Origin: Phoronis pallida
Taxonomy: Eukaryota > Phoronida > Phoronidae
Assembly: GCA_028565715.1 (NCBI GenBank)
Contig: JAOXYC010111109.1
Location: 1 to 35,598 of the forward strand
DNA length: 35,598 nt
Reading direction: 5' to 3'
The position numbers and the translations under genes are program-made. This document shows, piece by piece, positions 33,601 to 35,598 of the stretch (position 1 is its first letter; every line of letters starts with the position of its first letter). Below the pieces are notes generated by a model. The model was given only the letters and a program-made list of their open reading frames with translations, searched no databases and was not told the origin of the DNA.

Positions 33601-35598
33601 ATATTATATTACCACCAGTAATTTAGTGGAATTTGCTTAATGTTTGGCATATTGGTGCTAATTAAGGATGCAGTCTAAACTTAATCTGGACTGTACAAAT
33701 ATTCAGCCAAGGCCTGGCATCTATTGTAATCTTTAATAGCATGGAACTATTTTAAAACACAATTTACCCCAAATTTTTTTTTTTATTATTTTCAGCCTGA
33801 ATGAAATTTGAGCCATTTTGTGGGTACGCACAATATTCTAATAACATTTTTTATTAAATACAGAACATAAATAGAATTCCTGTATAAAGACACAGCCGAT
33901 TAAAAATTTCAAGGTTGTTGCTAAAATGAACTGTTGTTGACTTTAAGTTTGCATTCCAAAAGGTCCAGATTTTTGTCTTTTTAAATCATTATTATAACAT
34001 CTGTCAAGAAACATGTCCTCTCCCCATGTTTTTGTCATAATAAAACAAACATGACCCCTGACCCTTGACCTCTAACATTCTTAGGAGCAGTTCTGTGCTA
34101 CTGTGATTTTTAGTGTGTTTGGAAGTCCCTCAAACCTCAACCATGTATGTTTAAAGTATTTTATTTCACTGTGCATATTGACAAAGGAATCGCTGCTGTA
34201 ATCTGGCAGTAAGATGCACAATCATTTGATAGGCTTCTTTCATGACAACAAACTCATGATTTTATGAGGTATCTCATGGTGCCCCATGGGATATCCATCA
34301 TATCCCTCCCACGATTATCAAACCCTACTCTAGTGGGGACTAACATTATAAGTGGGTATGGACATTTTGGCCCTCAGGTCAAAAAGTGCACCATTTTTAT
34401 TCCAAATCAGGGTCACCAAAAAATAGACCCATTTCAACACCTTCCACCCAATAATAGTCAAAACAATACGCAACCCATGAACAGCCAACCCATAGCAATT
34501 CCAAAACCAGTGAAAACCGACCTGACCATGGAATTATTGAATGTGACTCGTTGTTCTGTAAATTTTATGATTTTGTTTGAGAATTTGGTTACAGTTTGGA
34601 ACTGCAGTGACCCTGGTCAGCCTTTCTGTTTAGTTTGATAGGAATGTGAGGACAAACTTCCTATTGACAGGTCCTTTAAATCTGGTGTATCTTCAAGACC
34701 TAGCTGTTTTTGTTAGAGAACTCCACAACAAAATAACCTAATTTTGCAACAATTTTATAGAAACCAGTCCCCTCAAGCAATGCAAATACCAATGTCAATT
34801 TTTATACCACCCCGAACCAGTCAGTTTTTATTGCATATAAACATACGGCTCAAGTTTCATCCCTAAATACTATAAGTGGTGTAAAAACATGGTGCTAATA
34901 CACACAGAACAGAGATGTATGAACACCAACTGGGCTGTGAAATATTTCATTTGCACATGCCAGCTTTAAAACTAGATTTTAGCTAGAAAATTTCCATCCC
35001 CCAGTCACTTTAAAAAGCGAGATGTAGAAAAATTATGTCTCAAGTGGCTATTGCACATGAGTGTGCAAAATTCCAAAGCATTTGGGTTATCATTCAAGGT
35101 GATAAAAAGTCAAACATAAGATAGATTGGCTCCTGTTGTTTTGACTTTTTTGAATGCATAAAAAAGTTTAACTCTGTAACGTTGGTTGCTAAATAGAGGA
35201 ATGGGGACGTAGAATTTTGAGGTTAATGATGATCACATCATTCAAAATGTATAGAAAAATAGGTAGCACAGGCAGGGTAGACTCCTATAACTAGATTAAT
35301 CTGCAAAAATAATCCAAGGTGCTCCCCTCAAATCTGCATTCAATGTTCCACACAAACCAGGGTATAATTATTCTACACTTGTTTTGAATTATCTCTTTTT
35401 GCATGTATCTTAGGTGTGTGCCTCATTAGAAAACTATCCAATGTGTTTATAGACAACCAAGTACATGTTCATCATGCCCGAGGTATAGTTAGAAAAAACA
35501 TTGCTATATAAACAACAATATACACTATACCTTTAGAATGGCGAGGATGATCTTAGAATTGCCCGCCTTGATCGCGATCGTGCTGATCGTCGTCGTGG
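409..35598 (-). CDS. CCDC141: CCDC141-like spectrin-repeat protein continued by titin-like Ig domains (whole gene, 32 exons, partial at both ends)
   Basis: One minus-strand gene assembled by reading each exon with its acceptor AG and donor GT and checking phase. Joined exons total about 2,170 codons when one of the two alternative exons 14a/14b is used. Order: short N-terminal stretch, ten spectrin-type repeats of about 105 residues, a linker, six I-set Ig domains, a Pro-rich W-K/R-P array, and the start of a seventh Ig. Known family: vertebrate CCDC141 (CAMDI) is a cytoplasmic spectrin-repeat protein with one C-terminal Ig, reported to bind DISC1 and to act with myosin II and the centrosome in neuron migration; its gene sits next to TTN. 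Inferred: this product is a larger scaffold, perhaps in muscle. All phases fit except a 1-nt disruption in exon 23. Trio, kalirin and obscurin were considered, but no RhoGEF, SH3 or kinase domain is seen. The start and stop lie outside the window. Confidence 0.85.
917..2091 (-). CDS. Exon 30: end of Ig 6 and Pro-rich W-K/R-P array
   Basis: 391 codons plus two bases (phase 0 to 2), acceptor GAATTCCAG, donor GTAAAT. The first 65 codons close Ig 6 (VSWFVGGEPIVSPDYQIKMD; F strand FTVVAENMCG, again without the usual Cys). The other 320 or so are rich in P, A, V, Q and K, with about ten W-[K/R]-P or W-K-A units and related FKP and WTA. A 66-codon step (198 bp) separates two near-identical blocks holding ETMWKPPPTQDKWKP. 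The composition suggests a disordered, possibly elastic or partner-binding segment, comparable in place to the PEVK or Z-repeat parts of titin-like proteins but of a different sequence. Confidence 0.92.
1359..1662 (-). repeat. Internal 198-bp-step duplication within exon 30
   Basis: Blocks at about 1361-1462 and 1559-1660 are near-identical copies encoding the same peptide around MWKPPPTQDKWKP, separated by diverged Pro-rich sequence. In-frame unit of 66 codons. Confidence 0.85.
2391..2693 (-). CDS. Exon 29: end of Ig 5, linker, start of Ig 6
   Basis: 101 codons, phase 0 to 0, acceptor CTTTCAG, donor GTCAGT. GDLHSLVIQEVFADDTGTFH closes Ig 5; its F strand reads FHVKAYNKAG with Val in place of the usual Cys. 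A Met/Lys-rich linker (AKAKMMKMAEAPS) leads to HPPEFKQLFTDQRVKAGDVV and KFECIIVGSPKPK of Ig 6. Confidence 0.92.
3103..3299 (-). CDS. Exon 28: first half of Ig domain 5
   Basis: Two bases then 65 codons, ending in phase 0; acceptor TTTCTACAG, donor GTGAGC. Linker PISELSDAATSQQP, then LPPKFLQLLKDTDTIEGQKV, QFDCRVTGQPQPKVSWYKDN. B-strand Cys and C-strand Trp present. Confidence 0.93.
3971..4513. repeat. Diverged direct copies flanking the old SINE
   Basis: Copies at about 3971-4075 and 4403-4513 share TAGCAAAAGAG, TTATTTACAGT or a close variant, and TTGGCCATGGAACATGGATA. The old SINE copy lies between them, so the duplication is older than the SINE insertion or involved it. Confidence 0.75.
4118..4308 (-). 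mobile_element. Old, diverged copy of the 23-kb SINE
   Basis: On the minus strand CCAGCGGCG, GTTTGACTTCTT, GTCTTTCACT, GGTGAGGG and TTTCCAGGGTGGG follow in the same order as in the SINE at 23221-23439. About 20 bp is missing across box B and there are many substitutions. The A-rich tail is at about 4139-4150. Confidence 0.75.
5110..5290 (-). CDS. Exon 27: end of Ig domain 4
   Basis: 60 codons plus one base (phase 0 to 1), acceptor CAATTTGCAG, donor GTAAGT. Encodes VIWFKNAQPIKESKDIQLLF and later EDAGLYKCTARNKRGEMSSQ, completing a canonical I-set Ig. Confidence 0.94.
5311..5400. repeat. Palindromic dispersed repeat, copy at 5.3 kb
   Basis: ACAAATAAATGTATG, TTTTACTGGCAGAAAGTGAT and GAAAAGACA...TGTCTTTTC repeat, in opposite orientation, the element at 17880-18003. 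A third partial copy (GAAAAGGCAGAAAAATTCGG) lies at 5532-5562. All are in introns. Confidence 0.75.
5901..6185 (-). CDS. Exon 26: end of Ig 3, linker, start of Ig 4
   Basis: 95 codons, phase 0 to 0, acceptor AAATTCAG, donor GTAATT. TRLEIREAYPEDTGTYSCIL closes Ig 3; a short acidic linker (SASEADLTSDVDAEPV) follows; PPRFLQPLQDREAMEGNRVR and LDCVIVGQPEPE open Ig 4. The PP-x-F-L-Q-x-L-x-D start is common in palladin, myopalladin and titin Z-disc Igs. Confidence 0.93.
6331..6492. mobile_element. Foldback element (MITE-like), about 160 bp
   Basis: TTTGCAAATGTCACCATAGC... on the left (6337-6371) is mirrored by ...GCTATGGTGAAGTTTGCAAA on the right (6452-6488), with about 80 bp between. It lies in intron 25. 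Confidence 0.7.
6693..6847 (-). CDS. Exon 25: first half of Ig domain 3
   Basis: Two bases then 51 codons, ending in phase 0; acceptor CATTTTAG, donor GTAAGA. Encodes GKKPIFIEHLKDVSVQEGKP, then VELKCAYTASPAPTIGWLRG. The second half of the fold is in exon 26. Confidence 0.92.
6848..8379 (-). other. Intron 24, nothing recognised
   Basis: 1.5 kb between exons 24 and 25. A CRE-like TGACGTCA occurs near 8077 but is unsupported by context. No exon or repeat family recognised. Confidence 0.5.
8380..8676 (-). CDS. Exon 24: Ig domain 2 complete
   Basis: Two bases, then 98 codons, then one base; acceptor AATTTACAG, donor GTAAGC. Contains IPPDFTKNLKSTEANEG, AFECHVTG, SISWYKDN and ARYTCRATNAGGEAASTCRL: a full I-set Ig in a single exon with both cysteines and the Trp. 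Confidence 0.94.
9089..9313 (-). CDS. Exon 23: rest of Ig domain 1, with apparent 1-nt insertion
   Basis: Acceptor CTATTTTAG, donor GTAAGT, ends with one base (phase 1). The phase imposed by exon 22 gives R-FVFE and then a stop at 9283-9285. One base later in frame it gives CRVDSKNSVPNIEWFKD and runs to YTCRATNEAGKDETSAELRV. Removing one T of the TTT at 9300-9302 would give the standard F-V-F-E-C of an Ig B strand. Both Ig cysteines and the core Trp are present. The extra base may be an assembly error in a short run, a polymorphism, or a true break. Confidence 0.85.
9454..9628. mobile_element. Foldback element (MITE-like), about 175 bp
   Basis: Left end 9456-9497 and right end 9584-9627 are near-complementary; GAAGCACTGGACTCA on the left is mirrored as TGAGTCCAGTGCTTTG on the right, with weaker pairing continuing inward. 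It sits in intron 22, close to exon 23. Confidence 0.75.
9676..9896 (-). CDS. Exon 22: linker and start of Ig domain 1
   Basis: 73 codons plus two bases (phase 0 to 2), acceptor TTTTCCCCAG, donor GTGAGA. A linker (DVVDSVDVVMREAPQFSNQ, then a V/T/E-rich stretch TETVTERTMSEPV) leads into VPRFTKHLKNTEIFEGER, the A strand and start of an I-set Ig. It bridges the CCDC141-like and titin-like halves, so it is the key junction exon. Confidence 0.88.
10401..10522 (-). CDS. CCDC141: Exon 21: end of repeat 10 and of the spectrin array
   Basis: Two bases complete the Gly codon, then 40 codons; acceptor TGATTTCAG, donor GTATGA; ends in phase 0. Encodes PQGQQRIQPLMTKNQDLIVS then FDRANKEISSLKTNLQTPQQ. Last helical exon before the linker to the Ig domains. 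Confidence 0.88.
10984..11167 (-). CDS. CCDC141: Exon 20: first part of spectrin-like repeat 10 (last of array)
   Basis: 61 codons plus one base (phase 0 to 1), acceptor ATTTCCAG, donor GTAACA. Encodes TEEWVKEGSQLLMVLSRQTT, a TTECRTPEHA stretch, and LPQQERLEK followed by MANKLYG. The order 'W...TEC.T...PQQE.R...A..LYG' matches what I recall of the last coiled-coil repeat of vertebrate CCDC141, which makes this one of the best identifying exons. Confidence 0.93.
11648..11839 (-). CDS. CCDC141: Exon 19: helices B and C of spectrin repeat 9
   Basis: 64 codons, phase 0 to 0, acceptor TTTTGCAG, donor GTGAGT. Starts VLDTKLQRFISSADILIKNK and ends VEFFEVLEV. An open frame extends upstream through the acceptor into intron 18 (to about 12031), but I see no family match there and take it as intron. 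Confidence 0.9.
12485..12607 (-). CDS. CCDC141: Exon 18: helix-A exon of spectrin repeat 9
   Basis: 41 codons, phase 0 to 0, acceptor TTTTTCAG, donor GTAGGG. Encodes MNYQMEELNRQLEAKKGNYG and SLSAAMLTKQAQQQFDMTIT. Same length and position as other helix-A exons but the usual Trp is absent (Tyr or Met instead). Weak donor, but phase and the matching 64-codon exon downstream support it. Confidence 0.87.
12608..14030 (-). other. Intron 17, nothing recognised
   Basis: 1.4 kb of A+T-rich sequence between exons 17 and 18. No exon, tRNA-like sequence, long inverted repeat or clear duplication was seen. Confidence 0.55.
14031..14180 (-). CDS. CCDC141: Exon 17: rest of spectrin repeat 8
   Basis: 50 codons, phase 0 to 0, acceptor TTTGTACAG, donor GTGAGT. 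Encodes TDDRRHQWERTWDEQRKRLE then ENVQLCQFNHDLRQ, the 'DRR..W' and 'VQLCQF' signature of even repeats in this family. Not in the longer open frames; found from splice sites and phase. Confidence 0.92.
14470..14646 (-). CDS. CCDC141: Exon 16: first part of spectrin repeat 8
   Basis: 59 codons, phase 0 to 0, acceptor TTTTTTTAG, donor GTAAGT. Encodes LDEIIARTEVEYQQAGMPTE and LKEHMDNKRQVNELINYTW. Helical and charged. Confidence 0.93.
14791..14979 (-). CDS. CCDC141: Exon 15: helices B and C of spectrin repeat 7
   Basis: 63 codons, phase 0 to 0, acceptor CATTATCAG, donor GTGAGT. Starts EVQQRIGRHLEEAETLSQQG and ends TVAFYKNLKQ. One codon shorter than its counterparts. Confidence 0.93.
15380..15535 (+). 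repeat. Possible retroelement tail with degenerate hammerhead-like core
   Basis: Contains AATAAAGCTTGAAAATGGTG then GACGTATACACC and CGAAACATGTCGC. The GGTG/CACC pair closes a loop and is followed directly by GAAAC, as in the stem II to GAAA arrangement of hammerhead ribozymes found in Penelope-like and other retroelements. The upstream CUGAUGA core is not intact (CTTGAAAA). Low certainty; it lies in the intron between exons 14b and 15. Confidence 0.3.
15628..15756 (-). CDS. CCDC141: Exon 14b: helix-A exon of spectrin repeat 7, second alternative copy
   Basis: 43 codons, phase 0 to 0, acceptor AACAACAG, donor GTAATA. Encodes TIDWVMKTEKEMFSPYIAGD then LGKSLEATEKMQ. Same class, phase and near-equal length as exon 14a 448 bp upstream in transcription. 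Either exon can splice from exon 13 to exon 15 without a frame change. Confidence 0.9.
16205..16330 (-). CDS. CCDC141: Exon 14a: helix-A exon of spectrin repeat 7, first alternative copy
   Basis: 42 codons, phase 0 to 0, acceptor GTTCTTAG, donor GTAACT. Encodes TINWVMRSENDFFPVISGEL then GASLESTLHYQRQ. It is clearly paralogous to exon 14b (TIDWVMKTEKEMF...GDLGKSLEAT). In every other odd repeat a single exon of this type precedes the 64-codon exon, so 14a and 14b are probably alternatives, not used together. Confidence 0.88.
16331..17475 (-). other. Intron 13 with a low-complexity tract
   Basis: 1.1 kb, very A+T-rich. An A-rich low-complexity tract lies at about 17019-17085 (runs of A broken by T and C). 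No exon or clear repeat family recognised in the rest. Confidence 0.6.
17476..17655 (-). CDS. CCDC141: Exon 13: rest of spectrin repeat 6
   Basis: 60 codons, phase 0 to 0, acceptor TTTTAG, donor GTATGT. Encodes VQDDEKLEPKRATLTVETLL and later WTQFVEESRQ. Lysine-rich and helical, with two conserved-looking Trp. Confidence 0.92.
17712..17775 (-). repeat. tRNA-like fragment (SINE head or tRNA pseudogene)
   Basis: On the minus strand it reads GGTAGCTCAGTTGAATGAG (like box A and the D-arm) followed about 20 bases on by AGTTCGATTCTT (like box B). The acceptor stem does not pair cleanly, so it is more likely a tRNA-derived SINE remnant than a working tRNA gene. It differs from the SINE at 23221-23439. 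Confidence 0.45.
17880..18003. repeat. Palindromic dispersed repeat, copy at 17.9 kb
   Basis: Contains an inverted pair GAAAAGACAGAAAAAT / ATTTTTCTGTCTTTTC around an acccgggttccgggt centre (about 17893-17962). It then continues with CACTTTCTGCCAGTAAAA and CATACATTTATTTGT. The same modules occur in the opposite orientation at 5311-5400 and in part at 5532-5562, so this is a dispersed non-autonomous element. Confidence 0.75.
18043..18204 (-). CDS. CCDC141: Exon 12: first part of spectrin repeat 6
   Basis: 54 codons, phase 0 to 0, acceptor TCTTACAG, donor GTTTGC. Encodes LAIELDGLEDLLNRPAEQVQ and ends ENCGQNFLHEVAQ. The donor GTTTGC is less usual but the next exon continues in phase. Confidence 0.9.
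18568..18759 (-). CDS. CCDC141: Exon 11: helices B and C of spectrin repeat 5
   Basis: 64 codons, phase 0 to 0, acceptor TTTTTCAG, donor GTAAGAG. Starts ERDHELETLSQIADDVVRSG and ends VTFHKQANQ, the same frame length as exons 3, 7 and 19. Confidence 0.92.
19153..19275 (-). CDS. CCDC141: Exon 10: helix-A exon of spectrin repeat 5
   Basis: 41 codons, phase 0 to 0, acceptor TTGTTCACAG, donor GTAGGT. Encodes IYTWLRHVGEKALGQYGDLG followed by NTLNTAKDFLDIHEQLEEDMR. W and D-L-G-N-T align with exons 6, 14a and 14b. Confidence 0.92.
19373..19713. mobile_element. Foldback (MITE-like) element with inverted arms of about 100 bp
   Basis: Left arm 19373-19477 and right arm 19611-19713 are imperfect reverse complements; for example TTGACTTGTCATCAAGG in the left arm is mirrored in the right. 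They flank about 130 bp of unique sequence. Both arms, read outward, give a similar peptide (ILTKE.FKDPAAS.RALMTS) with partly silent differences, so the arms may derive from a transposon coding region. It lies in intron 9 between exons 9 and 10. Confidence 0.8.
19994..20107 (-). CDS. CCDC141: Exon 9: end of spectrin repeat 4
   Basis: 38 codons, phase 0 to 0, acceptor TTGTTTTAG, donor GTAAGT. Encodes MEELETRSSHLEQLCKARSA then SQVYNLFHDKYTS. Too short to stand out as an open frame; supported by both splice sites, phase and the L-E-Q-L-C pattern of even repeats. The initial ATG is internal to the protein. Confidence 0.9.
20167..20259. repeat. Perfect 46-bp inverted repeat with 1-nt spacer
   Basis: Arms 20167-20212 and 20214-20259 are exact reverse complements with one base between them. 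The right arm begins ATACATCTTTTATACCGGAT and the left arm ends as its mirror. It lies in intron 8 between exons 8 and 9. The outer bases are TA on each side, which would fit a TA-target element, but no transposase signal is visible. Confidence 0.95.
20548..20745 (-). CDS. CCDC141: Exon 8: first part of spectrin repeat 4
   Basis: 66 codons, phase 0 to 0, acceptor TTCTTATAG, donor GTGGGT. Starts ALSKLDHIQSELMKTDLP and contains HAFLSSSIMESVTPALHEGH. The donor GTGGGT is weaker than GTAAGT, but the next exon joins in phase. Confidence 0.9.
21157..21348 (-). CDS. CCDC141: Exon 7: helices B and C of spectrin repeat 3
   Basis: 64 codons, phase 0 to 0, acceptor CTTTGCAG, donor GTATGT. Starts DTQETVLRVIRTADHLI and ends FFSLATE; same length and hydrophobic pattern as exons 3, 11, 15 and 19. 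Confidence 0.92.
21679..21798 (-). CDS. CCDC141: Exon 6: helix-A exon of spectrin repeat 3
   Basis: 40 codons, phase 0 to 0, acceptor CGCCAG, donor GTAAGT. Encodes IMDWYHSTGDPYVRQTNLGD then a charged helix ending FEIHAK. The W and the L-G-D/S pattern match helix A of the other odd repeats. A damaged copy lies about 290 bp away. Confidence 0.92.
22012..22086 (-). pseudogene. Decayed second copy of exon 6 (pseudo-exon)
   Basis: The sequence matches about the first 75 bp of exon 6 (21724-21798) including the acceptor AG, in the intron just upstream of exon 6 in transcription. One base is missing near the start (GATTGGTACC against GATTGCTCC), so the frame entered from the acceptor meets a TGA stop after about 17 codons. 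No donor matches that of exon 6. The peptide HSTGDSYVRQTNL can still be read in a shifted frame beside HSTGDPYVRQTNL of exon 6. Likely a dead tandem exon duplication. Confidence 0.8.
22425..22669 (-). CDS. CCDC141: Exon 5: rest of spectrin repeat 2
   Basis: Starts with two bases completing an Ala codon, then 81 codons, ending in phase 0 at ...EIKK with donor GTTTGT. Contains LLHDRRRQLEDLW and LEHCLQLCQLDQE; the 'DRRRQL...LQLCQ' pattern is a hallmark of the even repeats in Trio, kalirin and CCDC141. The frame reads through the donor as far as an in-frame stop in the intron. Confidence 0.93.
23078..23186 (-). CDS. CCDC141: Exon 4: first part of spectrin repeat 2
   Basis: 36 codons plus one base (phase 0 to 1), acceptor TTATTACAG, donor GTAAATG. 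Encodes FSVRMQDAISRFSHVTMAQD then a Q-rich helix ending HQDIKK. Too short for a long open frame to reveal it; found by phase and splice sites between exons 3 and 5. Confidence 0.88.
23221..23439 (+). mobile_element. tRNA-derived SINE with intact target-site duplication
   Basis: About 219 bp with a pol III-type head: box A-like TGGAGTGGTTAGTG near 23238-23252 and box B-like GGGTTTGAGTCCC near 23278-23290, then a body and an A-rich tail (about 23432-23440). The 8-bp sequence AATATTAC lies directly before it (23213-23220) and again at the tail (23440-23447), a target-site duplication as made by LINE-driven insertion. It sits in intron 3 on the strand opposite the gene. The perfect duplication suggests fairly recent insertion. 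Confidence 0.85.
23815..24006 (-). CDS. CCDC141: Exon 3: helices B and C of spectrin repeat 1
   Basis: 64 codons, phase 0 to 0, acceptor CTCTTGCAG and donor GTAAGAATC. Includes ARADEAVTQQ and YEAMADTLGEAW, which I recognise as close to the first repeat of vertebrate CCDC141. This is the first of five exons of almost identical length (63 or 64 codons) that encode the same part of successive odd-numbered repeats. Confidence 0.93.
24007..28058 (-). other. 4.1-kb intron 2
   Basis: No coding exon found: exon 2 (ending QEHEQLLTKLN) and exon 3 (starting SKQGEILELL) join in phase and read continuously against the remembered CCDC141 order. Contains a diverged direct duplication (24338-24452 and 24483-24600), a short inverted repeat (25075-25090 with 25101-25116), and three weak, roughly 40-bp degenerate repeats at 27036-27150. 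Nothing else recognised. Confidence 0.6.
24338..24600. repeat. Diverged direct duplication, two units of about 115 bp
   Basis: Units at about 24338-24452 and 24483-24600 share TAGATGGTTTGCACCA, ATTAAATGTTCCT and TTATAGCTAATTTGT, separated by about 30 bp. In intron 2. Confidence 0.85.
28059..28181 (-). CDS. CCDC141: Exon 2: helix-A exon of spectrin repeat 1
   Basis: 41 codons, phase 0 to 0, acceptor TTTCCAG and donor GTAAGT. It starts SEEWIRVRIQ and contains MEVGSTLQEA, the pattern 'W ... hydrophobic-G-S/T' typical of helix A in spectrin-like repeats of the CCDC141/Trio family. It pairs with exon 3 to make one repeat of 105 residues. Confidence 0.9.
28390..28743. mobile_element. Foldback MITE flanked by TTAA
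   Basis: Two arms of about 150 bp (about 28390-28543 and 28590-28743) are imperfect reverse complements. Each outer end is TTAA followed inward by AGATACTGTCT, which fits a TTAA target-site duplication with short terminal inverted repeats, as in piggyBac-type elements. No transposase frame; the centre has a small palindrome (CTCTTAAGAG). Confidence 0.85.
31127..31340. repeat. Tandem duplication, two units of about 107 bp
   Basis: Units 31127-31233 and 31234-31340 share TTTTCTTGTGATTCT, AATTGTGATACAGACC and ATACAGTATTCAAAACTATG. A few substitutions and small indels separate them. Intronic, no coding signal. Confidence 0.9.
35531..35598 (-). CDS. CCDC141: Exon 1 visible (partial): N-terminal stretch before the first spectrin repeat
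   Basis: Read on the minus strand this encodes TTTISTIAIKAG followed by NSKIILAILK, then a GTATAG donor in phase 0. I recall very similar wording close to the N-terminus of vertebrate CCDC141. The exon runs off the right edge of the window, so the start codon and promoter are outside. It is richer in G+C than the neighbouring intron. Being short and far from exon 2 it is less certain than later exons, but frame, donor and family match agree. Confidence 0.7.

Larger units (their letters stand above)
28182..35530 (-). other. 7.3-kb intron 1
   Basis: No exon was supportable here; exons 1 and 2 join in phase 0 and read continuously against remembered CCDC141, so none is expected. It holds a TTAA-flanked foldback element (28390-28743), a short G+C-richer patch with a 9-bp perfect hairpin (arms 28993-29001 and 29008-29016), and a 107-bp tandem duplication (31127-31340). 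The rest is A+T-rich sequence with short open frames that look random. An internal promoter could be present but nothing in the sequence proves one. Confidence 0.6.

Noticed and set aside
34264-34638. 124-codon plus-strand open frame
   Set aside because: No domain, no signal or repeat pattern, no matching splice or promoter signal; composition like the surrounding intron.
10401-35598. Trio/kalirin or obscurin as the identity of the spectrin half
   Set aside because: Those have a RhoGEF (DH-PH) module after or near the repeats. None is present before the Ig domains, and the last repeat (PQQE...LYG) fits CCDC141 better.
1-35598. Prokaryotic features (operons, CRISPR arrays, terminators)
   Set aside because: Spliced exons with GT..AG junctions, SINEs and I-set Ig/spectrin domains show an animal genome; no regular spaced repeats were seen.

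Overview
This window is a piece of an invertebrate animal nuclear genome. It is A+T-rich, and a single multi-exon gene on the minus strand runs through almost all of it. I could place 32 coding exons, all with GT..AG splice sites and compatible phases, from 35598 (upstream side) down to 409. The gene is open at both ends: neither the start codon nor the stop codon is inside the window. Slow-evolving protein sequence, intronic SINE and MITE repeats, and long introns suit a marine invertebrate (mollusc-like, brachiopod-like or invertebrate deuterostome). I cannot name the species.

Upstream half (35598 to 10401): 22 exons encode ten spectrin-type three-helix repeats plus a short N-terminal stretch. 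From memory this matches vertebrate CCDC141 (CAMDI) from near its N-terminus through to its last coiled-coil repeat. The repeats come as five two-repeat units with a recurring exon pattern. One helix-A exon is present as two paralogous copies (16205-16330 and 15628-15756) that look mutually exclusive. Another has a decayed second copy in the intron just upstream in transcription (22012-22086).

Downstream half (9896 to 409): nine exons encode six I-set Ig domains, then a Pro-rich array of W-K/R-P motifs, then the start of a seventh Ig domain that continues off the left edge. The last three Ig domains lack one conserved cysteine, as the first titin Ig domains do. In vertebrates CCDC141 lies directly upstream of TTN on the same strand and ends with one Ig domain. 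Here the spectrin array and a long Ig/Pro-rich array are one splice-compatible unit, so the window may show an undivided CCDC141-titin arrangement. The main blemish is one apparent extra base in the first Ig domain (9300-9302), which breaks the frame.

Introns hold many foldback elements: a 46-bp perfect-arm palindrome (20167-20259), a TTAA-flanked MITE (28390-28743), and inverted-repeat elements at 19373-19713, 9454-9628 and 6331-6492. They also hold a SINE with an 8-bp target-site duplication (23221-23439), an older copy of it (4118-4308), and several local duplications. The 7.3-kb intron at 28182-35530 and the 4.1-kb intron at 24007-28058 carry no exon I could support. No second gene was found.
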